From CAVZCK01 sp963798805 (GTDB taxonomy: Bacteria; Pseudomonadota; Alphaproteobacteria; Rhizobiales; Rhodomicrobiaceae): a DNA stretch of 64,000 bases. This document shows, in pieces, positions 54,104-63,416 of the stretch. Within the stretch, counting starts at the first letter, position 1. Each line of letters starts with the position of its first letter. The stretch is from NCBI GenBank assembly GCA_963798805.1, contig CAWCVC010000009.1, positions 202,367-266,366 of the forward strand, read 5' to 3'. Below the pieces are notes generated by a model, which had not been told where the DNA came from, made no database searches, and saw nothing but the letters and a program-made list of their open reading frames with translations. The position numbers were made by a program, and so were the translations under genes.

Positions 54104-54862
54104 TCAATAGCCCTTGGCGTCGCCGGTCTTGATGGCATCGCGTCCGGTGGTGACGAAGGTGTGATAGGCGGCGCCCTCGGCGGCCTGGCGATCTGTCTGG
54201 GTCTGGATGAAATTGGCCTGCAGCTGCAACTGGGTGAGGATGATGAGGCGCAGCTTCTGGGTTTGTCGCGCGGTGGCAAGGGCGATCTGATTGCCAACCT
54301 GCAGCGCCTGCATCCGGCCTTCGGCGGTGGTCGACAGCCGCTCGAGCTCGGCAAACAGGTTTGCCTCATCGCCCTCGATCTGGCCGACCTGCAGCCGGGC
54401 GGCCTTGAGCGTCGTCAGGACGCTCGAGCTGGTATCCTCCGACCACTGCTGATATTTGCCGGCCAAGCCTTGCGGATCGAGCTTGTCGCGAAGATAGGCA
54501 TCATAGTCCTTGTATTTCGCAGCGAATTTGCCGTCGAGATCGGCCGAGGTGATGGACAGGGACTTGGCCTGATCGAGCAGGGCGGTGACCTGACGGATCT
54601 CGCCCAGCGCGTTGCCGAAGTGGAATTGATCAAGGCTTGTCGTGTTGAGGACCATGGTCTGATAGCGCTTGATCACCTCCTCAACCAGCTGGACCTGGCG
54701 CGCCAGCTGATCGGCCAGCTGCAAATTGTTGGCGAGCTGGGTGAGCTCGGTGCCGCAATTGACGCAGGTGACGACCAGCGCAGTGGCCGGATGATTTGGC
54801 AAGCCCACGGCGATTGCCGCACGGACACAAGCCAAATGACAGGCTTTACGCAATCGGGTCAT
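54104..54862 (-). CDS. trbJ: Conjugal transfer protein TrbJ (VirB5-like)
   Basis: The 252-residue periplasmic protein is rich in coiled-coil helix, with LTQLANNLQLADQLARQVQLVEEVIKRYQ typical of TrbJ. It is a pilus-associated or adhesin-like minor component. Its start lies inside the end of trbE (17 bases). The N-terminal export signal is less clear than usual for this family. Confidence 0.9.
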   Translation of the reverse strand: MTRLRKACHLACVRAAIAVGLPNHPATALVVTCVNCGTELTQLANNLQLADQLARQVQLVEEVIKRYQTMVLNTTSLDQFHFGNALGEIRQVTALLDQAKSLSITSADLDGKFAAKYKDYDAYLRDKLDPQGLAGKYQQWSEDTSSSVLTTLKAARLQVGQIEGDEANLFAELERLSTTAEGRMQALQVGNQIALATARQTQKLRLIILTQLQLQANFIQTQTDRQAAEGAAYHTFVTTGRDAIKTGDAKGY

Positions 54863-57308
54863 TGCTCACTCCATTCTGCTTGAGCCAGAGAGAGGGCCAG
54901 GCCTCGCTGTGGCGGGCCTTGAGGGCCTTGATCGCGGCGATCTGCTCTTTCGAGGAAACGCCGGCGAAGGCGAGGGCGATGGGGCCGAGTCCCAGCTCGA
55001 ACTGGCGGCGTCCCTCGGGCGAGATGGCGTAGTAATGGCGCTTCTTGATGCCGCTCTGGAGAATGGCGATCTCGGCCTCGTTGAGGCCGAAAAGCGCATA
55101 GATGTCGCGCGGACCGAGCACCGATCCTGAGCCGGGTTTGTCCGCCTCCTCATTGGGGAGGAGGATCTTGGTCGGGCAGGCCTCGAGCAGCACATCGAAG
55201 AGGCCCGAGTTCACCGCATCGGAAAGGCTTTGCGTGGCGAGGACGACGGCGCAATTGGCCTTGCGCAGCACCTTCAGCCATTCGCGGATTTTTTCGCGGA
55301 ACACCGGGTGACCCAGCATGATCCAGGCTTCATCGATGAGCAGCAGGGCCGGCGAGCCGTCGAGCGAGCGCTCGAACCGCCGAAAGAGATAAAGCAGCAC
55401 CGGAATGAGGCTGCGCTCGCCGAGCCCCATCAATTCGTCGACCTCGAACACCGAGAAATCGCTCTCGGCGAGGCCGTCCTCACGCGCGTCGAGCAACCGG
55501 CCGAGCGGCCCTTCGATCGTGTAGGAAGCGAGTGCCTCGCGGATCTCGGTATCCGGCACTGTGGCGAGGAAATCGGTTAGCGTGCGGCCACCACCTTGCG
55601 CCTGGCGCATCAGGGTGACGGCGCGGTGGATCTCCTGCTTCTGCCGCGGCGTTGGATGGCGGCCGGTCTGCAATTCATGGGCGACCGCGATCCAGTCCTC
55701 GGCCCAGGCGGCATCGGCTTCGCTGTCGAGCCGGGCGAGCGGAGCAAGGCCGGGCGCGGTCTCATCGCCCAGATCGTAATGCTCACCGCCGCAGGCTGCG
55801 GCGAGGGCGAAGATCGAGCGGCCCTTATCGAAGACGGTGATCCTGGCCCTGGCGTAGCGGCGGAACTGCGCCGCGATCATGGCGAGCAGCACCGACTTGC
55901 CCGAACCGGTCGGCCCGAAGATCAGCGTGTGGCCGACGTCGGAGACATGCAGATTGAGGCGGAAGGGCGTCGCCCCGCCGGTTGCCGCATGCATGAGCGG
56001 CGGCGAGCCCCGCGGATAGAGTGGGCTCGGGTTCTGATCGAGCCCTGGCCATTTCGCCGAGAGCGGCACCAGATCGGCCAGATTGAGCGAGTGAATCAGC
56101 GGCCGGCGGACATTGGCAAACGCATGGCCGGGGAGCGAGCCGAGCCAGGCCTCCATGGTGTTCACCGTCTCGACCCTTGAGGCAAAGCCGAGGCTGCGGA
56201 TCTGCCTGGCGATCAGCCGCGCATGCTCGCCAAGCTCGGAGCGATGCTCTCCCATCAGCACAATCACCGGCGTGTAAAAGCCGAAGCTGACGAGGGCGCT
56301 GCTCGCCGCGCTGAGGGCGCGCTCGGTCTCCTCGGCCATCAGCGCGGCGTCCTCATTGACGGGACCCGTCTGAGTGCGAAACACCTGCGCCCAGAAGCCG
56401 CGCTTCAGCTGCAGCCATTTGCGCCGGTAGCGGGAGAGCTCGCGGGCGGCATCGATGGCATCGAGCGGGCAGAAGCGGCTCGAGAAGCGATAGGCGACCG
56501 GCACATCGTCGAGCACCGAGAGCATCAGGGGGAAGCTCTCGGGCGGAAAGCCCTCGATGGCGAGACAGGCGATGAACTGCTCGCCGATCCTCGGCGTATC
56601 GCCCGGCCAGAGCTCCTGGCCGCCGATCACCGCATCGAGATACATGGCGCAGGGCGGGATGTTGAGGCCGCCCAGCACGCCAGTCAGGCAGAACTGCAGA
56701 TAGTTGATGAGCTCATCCTGGAGATGCGGGCGACCAAAGGCATCGGTCGTCTCAAAGCCGCCCATGCGCCGCAGCCGCAACAGATCGCCGAGCCCGTCCT
56801 CGATGTCGGTCAAAGAGCGCTTGAAGACCGCGATCTGGCGCTCGCCCGGCGGAACGGCCTGGCGCTCGCCATCATCATCATAGATGACATCGAGGATCTT
56901 GGTCTGCCGCCTGAGCGGCGAGGTGTACATCAGCATGAGCGCGTGCTCGGTCTCGAAATGCGCCCCCTCCTTGAGGAACTGCGCGCGGCGCTCCGCATCG
57001 ATCAGGGCGCTGATCGGATCGGGGAAATGCGAGGCCGAGCGGGGCGGATAGGCGGCTGCCGGCAGCCGCACCGCGTCGAACCACAAGGCCCATTCGCCGC
57101 CGAGCCGGGCCAGGGCGGCATTCACCCGGGCGGTCAGCTGATTACGCTCGCTGGCGGTCAGGCTGGCGGCATCGGGCCCGCGAAAGAACCAGCCGGCCAG
57201 GAGCGAGCCGTCCTTGCCGAGCACGATGCCCTCATCGATGAGCGCTGCCCAGTTGAGAAGGTCGGCAACGCCCTTCGCCTTGTCGCGGAACTGTTTCAGC
57301 GCCAGCAT
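54846..57308 (-). CDS. trbE: Conjugal transfer ATPase TrbE (VirB4-like)
   Basis: The 820-residue T4SS ATPase has an N-terminal CagE/TrbE domain and a C-terminal ATPase domain with Walker A GPTGSGKSVLLA (about residue 465) and Walker B PALLLIDEAW. It energises pilus assembly and DNA transfer. It is separated from trbD by four bases. Confidence 0.95.
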   Translation of the reverse strand: MLALKQFRDKAKGVADLLNWAALIDEGIVLGKDGSLLAGWFFRGPDAASLTASERNQLTARVNAALARLGGEWALWFDAVRLPAAAYPPRSASHFPDPISALIDAERRAQFLKEGAHFETEHALMLMYTSPLRRQTKILDVIYDDDGERQAVPPGERQIAVFKRSLTDIEDGLGDLLRLRRMGGFETTDAFGRPHLQDELINYLQFCLTGVLGGLNIPPCAMYLDAVIGGQELWPGDTPRIGEQFIACLAIEGFPPESFPLMLSVLDDVPVAYRFSSRFCPLDAIDAARELSRYRRKWLQLKRGFWAQVFRTQTGPVNEDAALMAEETERALSAASSALVSFGFYTPVIVLMGEHRSELGEHARLIARQIRSLGFASRVETVNTMEAWLGSLPGHAFANVRRPLIHSLNLADLVPLSAKWPGLDQNPSPLYPRGSPPLMHAATGGATPFRLNLHVSDVGHTLIFGPTGSGKSVLLAMIAAQFRRYARARITVFDKGRSIFALAAACGGEHYDLGDETAPGLAPLARLDSEADAAWAEDWIAVAHELQTGRHPTPRQKQEIHRAVTLMRQAQGGGRTLTDFLATVPDTEIREALASYTIEGPLGRLLDAREDGLAESDFSVFEVDELMGLGERSLIPVLLYLFRRFERSLDGSPALLLIDEAWIMLGHPVFREKIREWLKVLRKANCAVVLATQSLSDAVNSGLFDVLLEACPTKILLPNEEADKPGSGSVLGPRDIYALFGLNEAEIAILQSGIKKRHYYAISPEGRRQFELGLGPIALAFAGVSSKEQIAAIKALKARHSEAWPSLWLKQNGVSNDPIA

Positions 57309-57312
57309 CGGG

Positions 57313-57600
57313 TTAAGCCCTCGCCCAAGGCCGCGAGCGCGCCGGCAGATAGGCGGGATAGCGCAGCTGGCGCAGATAGACCTTCGACATTTGCGGATCG
57401 GCCTTGGCCATCATGCGCAGAAAGCCGATGGCGATCAGCCAGACGGCAAGGCCGATGATGGCGGCGACGATATTCAGCGCCGACACCGCCACCCCGCCGC
57501 AGAGAATGGCCGTGACCAGCACCGGCTCGCGTTCGCCGCCGAGGATGAGATTGGGGCGGTTGAGAGCGCGGTGGATGGCGGTGCGCCTCAAGGTGCTCAT
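57313..57600 (-). CDS. trbD: Conjugal transfer protein TrbD (VirB3-like)
   Basis: The 95-residue protein starts MSTLRRTAIHRALNRPNLILGGER, then two closely spaced membrane helices (LVTAILCGGVAVSALNIVAAIIGLAVWLIAIGFL region). This is the standard TrbD/VirB3 pattern. The ATG at 57600 lies in an ATGA overlap with trbC; the frame stays open to 57723 without support. Confidence 0.92.
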   Translation of the reverse strand: MSTLRRTAIHRALNRPNLILGGEREPVLVTAILCGGVAVSALNIVAAIIGLAVWLIAIGFLRMMAKADPQMSKVYLRQLRYPAYLPARSRPWARA

Positions 57601-57911
57601 GGGATCACCGCGCCGCTGACATTGAAGAGGGTGGCAAGGATGTTGGCGGCAAAGACGATGAGCGAGATCGCCAAGGTGAGCATGATGATGCGGCGCACGA
57701 ATTCGCCGATCTCGCCGCCCCACACCAGCATGGCGCCGGCCACCACGATGCCCATCAGCGAGATGGCATAGGCGACGGGGCCGGTGACGCTGTCGCGAAT
57801 GGCCTGCAGCGGCGTCTCCCAGGGCAGAGAACCGCCGGCGGTGCTGGCGATGGCAAGGCTCGGATCGATCAGAATGGCAATAAGCGCCATCACCACAATG
57901 GCTCGTCGCAT
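57597..57911 (-). CDS. trbC: Conjugal transfer prepilin TrbC (VirB2-like)
   Basis: The 104-residue pilin precursor has a signal peptide ending about ALA-I and two hydrophobic helices (VAYAISLMGIVVAGAMLVWGG and RRIIMLTLAISLIVFAANIL). The partial TraF signal peptidase at the right edge is the likely processor of this pilin (known for the RP4 Trb system). Confidence 0.92.
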   Translation of the reverse strand: MRRAIVVMALIAILIDPSLAIASTAGGSLPWETPLQAIRDSVTGPVAYAISLMGIVVAGAMLVWGGEIGEFVRRIIMLTLAISLIVFAANILATLFNVSGAVIP

Positions 57912-57914
57912 GGC

Positions 57915-58871
57915 TTAATCCTCCGGGCTGGTTTGGTAGGTCTCGCCGCTCAAGGCCTCGACGCGCAGCAGCTCCTCGACCCGCCGTCCGCCTGCGGTCT
58001 TGGCGATGAAGACGATGAAGTGAACCGCGGCGGCGATGGTCCGCCGCATCGGGGCGTCGGTCGCCTCGCGAATGAGGTCCTCAAGCCTTGCCAAGGCTTC
58101 GCGGGCGCTGTTGGCATGGATGGTGGCGACGCCGCCGGGATGACCGGTGTTCCAGGCCTTGATCAGCTCGAGCGCCTCGCCGCCGCGCACCTCGCCGACA
58201 ATGATGCGCTTGGGCGAGAAGCGCATGGTGGCGCGCACCAGCCTTTGCAGGCTGACGGTGCTGGTTGCCCGCATGATCATGGCGTTCGGCGCCGCGCATT
58301 GGAGCTCGGCGGTGTCCTCGATGATGACCAGCCGGTCTTCGGTAAGCCGCTCGGCCATGTGGGCGATAAGGGCATTGGCGAGCGTGGTCTTACCCGAGCC
58401 GGTGCCGCCGGCAATGAGGACGTTGCGGCGCTCCTCGATCGCATGGGCAAGCCGCGCCGCTTGGGATGGGCTGATGATGCCGGCCGAGACATAGTCGGTG
58501 AGCGTCAGGATCTTGCCCGCGCGCCGCCTGATGGCGAAGCAGGGCGCCGAGACGACCGGCGGGATGACGGCGGAGAAGCGGCTGCCGTCGAGCGGCAGCT
58601 CGCATTCAAGGATCGGCGTCTCGGCGGTAACGGTGGTGCGCATTTCCGAGGCGACGGTGGCGATGAGCGCCTCGGCCTGATAGGGCGGCATTTCGCCGAG
58701 CGGCTCGGGTGAGCGTCCCAGCCGCTCGACCCACAGCGTGCCATCGGGATTGAGGATGATGTCGAGCACATCCGGGTCGCTGAGACAGGCAAACACCAGC
58801 GGTCCGAGCTCACGCTCGAGCTTTTCGCTGATGCGCCGCGAGCGCTCGATCCTGGCAAGGTTCGGCTCCAT
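57915..58871 (-). CDS. trbB: Conjugal transfer ATPase TrbB (VirB11-like)
   Basis: The 318-residue hexameric secretion ATPase has Walker A GGTGSGKTTLANA (about residue 154), Walker B LVIIEDTAELQC, the Asp/His box MRFSPKRIIVGEVRGGEA and HPGGVATIHANS. It is normally the first trb gene. Here it lies 16 bases past the VOC gene of the sulfur cassette on the same strand. Confidence 0.95.
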   Translation of the reverse strand: MEPNLARIERSRRISEKLERELGPLVFACLSDPDVLDIILNPDGTLWVERLGRSPEPLGEMPPYQAEALIATVASEMRTTVTAETPILECELPLDGSRFSAVIPPVVSAPCFAIRRRAGKILTLTDYVSAGIISPSQAARLAHAIEERRNVLIAGGTGSGKTTLANALIAHMAERLTEDRLVIIEDTAELQCAAPNAMIMRATSTVSLQRLVRATMRFSPKRIIVGEVRGGEALELIKAWNTGHPGGVATIHANSAREALARLEDLIREATDAPMRRTIAAAVHFIVFIAKTAGGRRVEELLRVEALSGETYQTSPED

Positions 58872-58887
58872 CGGATCTCAGCCCCGC

Positions 58888-59277
58888 TCAATAGATGTAG
58901 CGCAGATCCGGGTACCACTTGAATTCGAGGACGTTGCCTGAGGGATCGGCCGTCCAGAAGGTCAGATGCCGCTCCGGCTTGCCGCCGAAGCGCCAGACGA
59001 GAGCCGAGAGGTGCTCGAGCTTTCGCTCCTTGCAAGTGTCGTAGGCCTCCGAGCGCTCGAGCACCGTCACCCCGAAATGCCGCGGATAGGGTTTTTTCAG
59101 AGGCTCCGGATCGGGCGTGAACGCCGGATCGAGATGGCAGACCAGCTGATGGCTGAAGAAGTTGAAGGTCTGCCGGTCGCCATAGCGGCGGGCGGGCTGT
59201 GCCCCGAAGATCTCGCCATAGAAGCGGGTCGCGGCCTCGAGATCGTGCGAGGGGATGGCGAGATGAAAGATGCTCAT
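58888..59277 (-). CDS. VOC family (glyoxalase/dioxygenase superfamily) protein
   Basis: The 129-residue protein has paired beta-alpha-beta-beta-beta modules: start MSIFHLAIPSHDLEAATRFYGEIFGA, metal-ligand candidates H5, H in PRHFGVTVLER and E in PSGNVLEFKWY. It may be an isomerase, lyase or dioxygenase of small substrates. It is three bases from the phosphosulfolactate-synthase-like gene, so it probably shares its pathway. Confidence 0.85.
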   Translation of the reverse strand: MSIFHLAIPSHDLEAATRFYGEIFGAQPARRYGDRQTFNFFSHQLVCHLDPAFTPDPEPLKKPYPRHFGVTVLERSEAYDTCKERKLEHLSALVWRFGGKPERHLTFWTADPSGNVLEFKWYPDLRYIY

Positions 59278-59280
59278 GGC

Positions 59281-60153
59281 TCACTCCGCTGGGTTGAGGC
59301 TTGAGGCGGGCTTCTCAGATGGGCTGGCGAAGGTGTCGCTGCGCAGCCCGCGCCGCAGCGTCTCGACGCCGATGACGTCGCCGGGGCCGATGTTGGAGAG
59401 ATTGACGCTCGGCCCGATGCTGTTGATGAAGAAGGCCTGCTGATGCTTTTGCGGCGCCTCGAAGAAGAGGTCATCGAGGCTGAGGCTGGCTGCCAGGATC
59501 TCCTCGATGAGCCCCATGCGCGGTGTGCCGGAGGGTTCATAAAGGCCGGCAGTACCGCTTTCGCGGCCTTCGAGGATGACCCAGCGCGCGCCCGCCTCGA
59601 GCTCGGTCCAGGTCGCCCGGCGCCAGGCCGCCGGATCCGGCTCCAGCGTGCTGGCCTTCTTGCCGATCTCGGAGAGCACCAGGAACTCGTGCGAGAGTTC
59701 GCGGATGAGTTTCAGCTTCGCCGCGGCAGGCAGGCTGATGGTGCCGTCGGAGATCTCGACATAGGGCGCCCGATGCTCTCGCACGAAGGCGAGGAAGTCG
59801 GGAAGCCGTCCTTCGGCATAGGCACGCTCGAATAAGGTGCCGCCGAACCAGAAGGGAATGGCATGGTGCTGCAGCACGGCGATCTTCTGATCGAGCCGGG
59901 GCGTCACCAGCGCCGTCGCCCAGCCGAATTTGACGCTGTCGATCCAGGCGTGATGCGAGTGGATAAGATCGACGAAGGCTGCGATCGGCAAGCCGGGATC
60001 GATGATGGCGGTCAGCCCCGTCTTGCGCGGCTTGGGCGGACGGGTCTGATCGCCAAGAAAGGCGACTCTCTCCTGGCTCAGCTCGCGGGCCAGCCTCTCG
60101 GCCCGCTCAGGTGCGATCGCGTTTACTCTTTTATCTCCAGGATCATGCTTCAT
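59281..60153 (-). CDS. Phosphosulfolactate synthase-like protein (ComA family)
   Basis: The 290-residue TIM barrel has segments typical of (2R)-phospho-3-sulfolactate synthase: KPRKTGLTAIIDPGLP, WIDSVKFGWATALV, PFWFGGTLFERAYAEGRL, YVEISDGTISLP and HEFLVLSEIGKK. That enzyme adds sulfite to phosphoenolpyruvate, the first step of coenzyme M synthesis in methanogens and, in another form, in Xanthobacter. No further coenzyme M genes are visible here. Next to a TauE/SafE exporter, a role in sulfite capture or sulfonate metabolism is the natural inference. The C-terminal 50 residues extend beyond the usual family end. Confidence 0.8.
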   Translation of the reverse strand: MKHDPGDKRVNAIAPERAERLARELSQERVAFLGDQTRPPKPRKTGLTAIIDPGLPIAAFVDLIHSHHAWIDSVKFGWATALVTPRLDQKIAVLQHHAIPFWFGGTLFERAYAEGRLPDFLAFVREHRAPYVEISDGTISLPAAAKLKLIRELSHEFLVLSEIGKKASTLEPDPAAWRRATWTELEAGARWVILEGRESGTAGLYEPSGTPRMGLIEEILAASLSLDDLFFEAPQKHQQAFFINSIGPSVNLSNIGPGDVIGVETLRRGLRSDTFASPSEKPASSLNPAE

Positions 60154-60186
60154 GTTCGGTTTCTCCGTGGGGCTGGCTTCCCGCCG

Positions 60187-61590
60187 CTATTGCGAGGCGG
60201 GAAAGACGAAAGGGTTGAATGCCGAGGCTGCAGCGTCTGCCGGCGCCGGTGGGGTGGCCCGGCAGCCGAGGCGATCGACCAGCTGTTCCTTGTGCTGACG
60301 ATTTGCCGTTGCAGATTCTCCCGGACAGCTCGGATATCTCTCCGGCAACGCTATGGTGACGGTCCGGGCCGGCTGATGCGTCCGACGCTTGCCGGCGCGC
60401 GGTTTGGCATCGCCTTTCCGATCGACCTGGCGCAAGGCGCGCTCAGGCATCGGAACGGAGCCGGCGTCAACGGCGTCGGGTAGCAAAGCCTTCGCCGCGG
60501 CGCCTGCGGCAATGGCTTGAAGAGAAGAGAGATGAGCCGCGCCTGCCGCCGTGAGAAACAGCAGACTCTCCGCTGAAAGGCTGGCCGGTCCGATCTCGGC
60601 ATGGGCAAACGGCACGCGCTGAGGAGCGAGGCGAGCAGCGAGCGCCCGGTCTCGTCCGTCGACTGGCTGGGCGAGCCAGCGCGGCATCTCGGCCGCGACC
60701 GGCACGAACCGGGCGGCGGGAGCCAGCCAGGCGGCGATGATCTGCTGTGAGGCGCGAACGGCCGGGACGATCGGCAGCGTCTTGTAGGTCAGGTAGCCGG
60801 CCGCGGCGATCAGAAAGACGCCGAACAGGCGGCGCAGAACGACGATCGGCAGGATCTGGGTCAGCCGGGCGCCGATGGGGGCGGCGAGCACGGCGCTGAT
60901 GCCGATCGCCGCGACGGCCGGCAGATAGATGAAGCCGGCGCAGCCTGAGCGGCATTCGGCCGGCGTCGGCGCAAGCAGATAGCCTATGGCGCCGGCAATC
61001 GCCATCGGCAGGCCGAGAGCCGCCGCGGTGCCGATGGCGCGCTGGACGGAGGTAAAACGGGAGAGCATCGGCACGGAAAAGAACGCCACTCCGAGGCCGA
61101 GCATGGCGGAAAAAGCACCGCCGATCAGGCCTGCAACCGCCATTTTGAACGGGCCGCTGTGCCCGGCAGCAGCGGGGATATTTTTCGGTGCCGTCCGGCT
61201 GCGCATGGCGCCCCAGGCGGGATAGAGCGCGAAGAGAATGAAGAGGCCGGTGAGACAGGGGCCGCTCACCTTGCCGGCAAAGACCGGAGCGATCGAAGCT
61301 CCCGCTACGATGCTTGGACCGAAAAGGAGAAGCAGCCGCCAGTCGATAGAGCCTTTCAGGGCATGCATCTGCGTACTGGCGATCGAGGTCGGGATGATCA
61401 CCGCGAGCGAGGTGGCCATGGCGATCCGCGTTGTCGCCGGACCGACAATGCCGAGATGGGGAAAGCTGACGATCAGAGCTGGGATCAGGATCATGCCGCT
61501 GCCGATGCCTAAGAGACCGGAGAGGAAGCCCGACAGGCATCCGAGCAGCACCAGCAAGCTCCAGGTGATCTCAGTGCTTCCAATGGCCAT
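60187..61590 (-). CDS. TauE/SafE family sulfite exporter with long C-terminal extension
   Basis: The 467-residue protein has residues 1-270 that match TauE/SafE carriers: about eight helices, the LSGLLGIGSGMILIPALI start motif and GAFSAMLGLGVAFFSVPML in the second repeat. Members export sulfite or sulfoacetate or import related anions. Residues 271-467 form an Ala/Pro/Arg-rich tail without membrane helices that I recognise, about 200 residues longer than usual. It is placed between the isomerase-like and the phosphosulfolactate-synthase-like genes. Confidence 0.8.
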   Translation of the reverse strand: MAIGSTEITWSLLVLLGCLSGFLSGLLGIGSGMILIPALIVSFPHLGIVGPATTRIAMATSLAVIIPTSIASTQMHALKGSIDWRLLLLFGPSIVAGASIAPVFAGKVSGPCLTGLFILFALYPAWGAMRSRTAPKNIPAAAGHSGPFKMAVAGLIGGAFSAMLGLGVAFFSVPMLSRFTSVQRAIGTAAALGLPMAIAGAIGYLLAPTPAECRSGCAGFIYLPAVAAIGISAVLAAPIGARLTQILPIVVLRRLFGVFLIAAAGYLTYKTLPIVPAVRASQQIIAAWLAPAARFVPVAAEMPRWLAQPVDGRDRALAARLAPQRVPFAHAEIGPASLSAESLLFLTAAGAAHLSSLQAIAAGAAAKALLPDAVDAGSVPMPERALRQVDRKGDAKPRAGKRRTHQPARTVTIALPERYPSCPGESATANRQHKEQLVDRLGCRATPPAPADAAASAFNPFVFPASQ

Positions 61591-61731
61591 GGGTCATACC
61601 TCGCCGGATGCCAGCGGGCCCTTCAAGCGCCGGGATGGCGCGAGAGGCATGGGCGGCGTGTACAAGAGCTTCGGCACCGCCGCCGAGGAACAATCGGTGA
61701 GACCGCCCTCGGCGCGGTGCGCAACCGGACA

Positions 61732-62661
61732 TCACCGTCCGAGCGGATGGCTCAGATCGATGCCGTTGCTCTCAGCCGGGATTGTCCGAACAGGTTTTCG
61801 GCTGTCGGGAGCCGCCGGATCGGGCCGCCCGCGTGCCTGCTGCAGCCACTCAAGCAGAGCCGCGATGCTCTTGCGCGCCGCTCTCTCCGGCTGCCCACCG
61901 GCCTCCATCAGCTCGACGCTGACGAAGCCTTCGAACTCGGCACCCACGAGCGCCTCCAGCGCTCCTGGCAAGTCGATCTCGCCCTCTCCCGGCACAAGAT
62001 GGCGCTGCATCCGGTCGGAGATGTCCTTGATGTGAACGTGGAAGATCTCCGGCGTGTCCTGAATGACGGCGGGAATGTCTTCATAGAAGCGATAGGAATG
62101 GCCGATATCCAGGCACAGCCCGAGTGAGGGGTGGCCGTCGAAATAGTTCCAGAGATCGACATAGGCGGAATAGCCGGAGATCAAATGCTCCGGCGCCGGC
62201 TCGAGGCCGATGCGGACCCGTCTCTGCGCCGCGCGGGCCAGGCACTGCGAAAGCCCCTCGATCAGAAAATCCATGCCGGCGCCAGGCGAGAGATGCGGCG
62301 GCAGTGGCCCGGATTCGAAGCAGATGAGATCGACGCCGAGCTCGGCGGCGAAGTCGAGGCTCTGGCAGATCAGCCCGATGCGCTCCTCGCGCTGGCTCGG
62401 ATAGGGCGACATAAAGGAAGGCTCATACGGCGTTTTGCTGAGGAGATTGGCCGAGCCAAGATGGAGGTTGGAAATCAGCATGCCGAGATCATCGGCGAGG
62501 CGCTTGAGGCGGCGCGCCTCTTTCGGGCTCCAGGCTCGCGGCGGCAGCATATGCCGCTGAATGCTGATCTCGACGCCGTGATAGCCAATATCGGCCAAGC
62601 GCCTGATCACCTCATCGATTGGAGCGCGGCGCCAGCCGCAGGTGCTGTAAGCCAGTTTCAT
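61732..62661 (-). CDS. Sugar phosphate isomerase/epimerase family TIM-barrel protein
   Basis: The 309-residue AP-endonuclease-2/xylose-isomerase-like barrel starts MKLAYSTCGWRRAPIDEVIRRLADIGYHGVEI. Metal ligands are seen as E in ICFESGPLP, D and H in LCLDIGHS, H in FHVHIKD, and E in VSVELME. The ATG at 62661 follows GGGGAGTTGGGG; the open frame extends to 62724 without support. It appears to be the first gene of the four-gene sulfur cassette. The substrate is unknown. Confidence 0.85.
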   Translation of the reverse strand: MKLAYSTCGWRRAPIDEVIRRLADIGYHGVEISIQRHMLPPRAWSPKEARRLKRLADDLGMLISNLHLGSANLLSKTPYEPSFMSPYPSQREERIGLICQSLDFAAELGVDLICFESGPLPPHLSPGAGMDFLIEGLSQCLARAAQRRVRIGLEPAPEHLISGYSAYVDLWNYFDGHPSLGLCLDIGHSYRFYEDIPAVIQDTPEIFHVHIKDISDRMQRHLVPGEGEIDLPGALEALVGAEFEGFVSVELMEAGGQPERAARKSIAALLEWLQQARGRPDPAAPDSRKPVRTIPAESNGIDLSHPLGR

Positions 62662-63416
62662 TGTCCCCAACTCCCCTGTCACCATAGGACCCGTGTGATC
62701 CGCGAGCCGAACCTGCCCGAGCATGCCCCTGCCCGGCCTGAATGCGGCATTCGCTCAGCAGTCGTGTTTTGATTGGTTCGGGCCTCCCGCCCTGATCGCG
62801 AAAACGATCATCCCGAAGGAGCGAGGGGCCCATCGCGCCGGAATCGGCGCTTTGTCGATCGGCCTGGACTGCCTCAAGGGCAGCGGCCGATACTGTTTGG
62901 CGGTTTCTTATCTTGAGGCAGAGGGCTCTGCGCGACCGACGCGCGGCACGATTGCCTTGATCATTTGCCCCGGACGGCATGACCTTCTAAAATCATCTCG
63001 CGAGCCGTTGAATGGCTGCTATGGGGCGGAACTGAAGTCAGCGTTAAAGCTGACACGAAGTCGTTTAACAATCAATCCCAGACTTTATTCTCAATTCGTT
63101 AAAACACTCATTTTTGTTTTGCAATCATTTCAATTCAAAATTCTATATTTTAACAGTACGCATTGGAATCTATATTTTGACGCCTAAGAGGAGTTACTTA
63201 CAACTGCTGCCAATCGCTATCTAGGGAGAGTTGCTTTTTGAGGCTTGTCGACCGCCGTATCCGTGAGCAGCAACGGCGTTCTTTGCGCATCCGCTTCAAG
63301 CTGGCCACGCGTCTGCCCGCTCCCCACGCAGCGCCGAAGGCCCAAGCTTCCTCGGCGCAAGGCGTTGGCTGCTGTCAGCAAACTCGCCGCGCGGTGTCGG
63401 GCCAGGTAGCGCCCAA
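62662..63416. other. Intergenic stretch with a strongly AT-rich core
   Basis: About 755 bases with no convincing gene. From about 63050 to 63200 the sequence is markedly AT-rich (runs such as TTCAATTCAAAATTC and TATATTTTAACAG), unlike the GC-rich surroundings. It could hold the promoter of the minus-strand cassette, or an origin or oriT-like region. An open frame at 62723-63187 (plus) looks spurious. Confidence 0.45.

Noticed and set aside
59281..60153. Coenzyme M biosynthesis cluster
   Set aside because: Only the first-step synthase-like gene is present; no phosphatase, dehydrogenase, decarboxylase or Xanthobacter-type XcbC/D/E homologues are in the window.
62723..63187. 154-codon plus-strand ORF in the AT-rich gap
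   Set aside because: It has no ribosome site, no recognisable motif, and crosses an abrupt composition change; likely chance.
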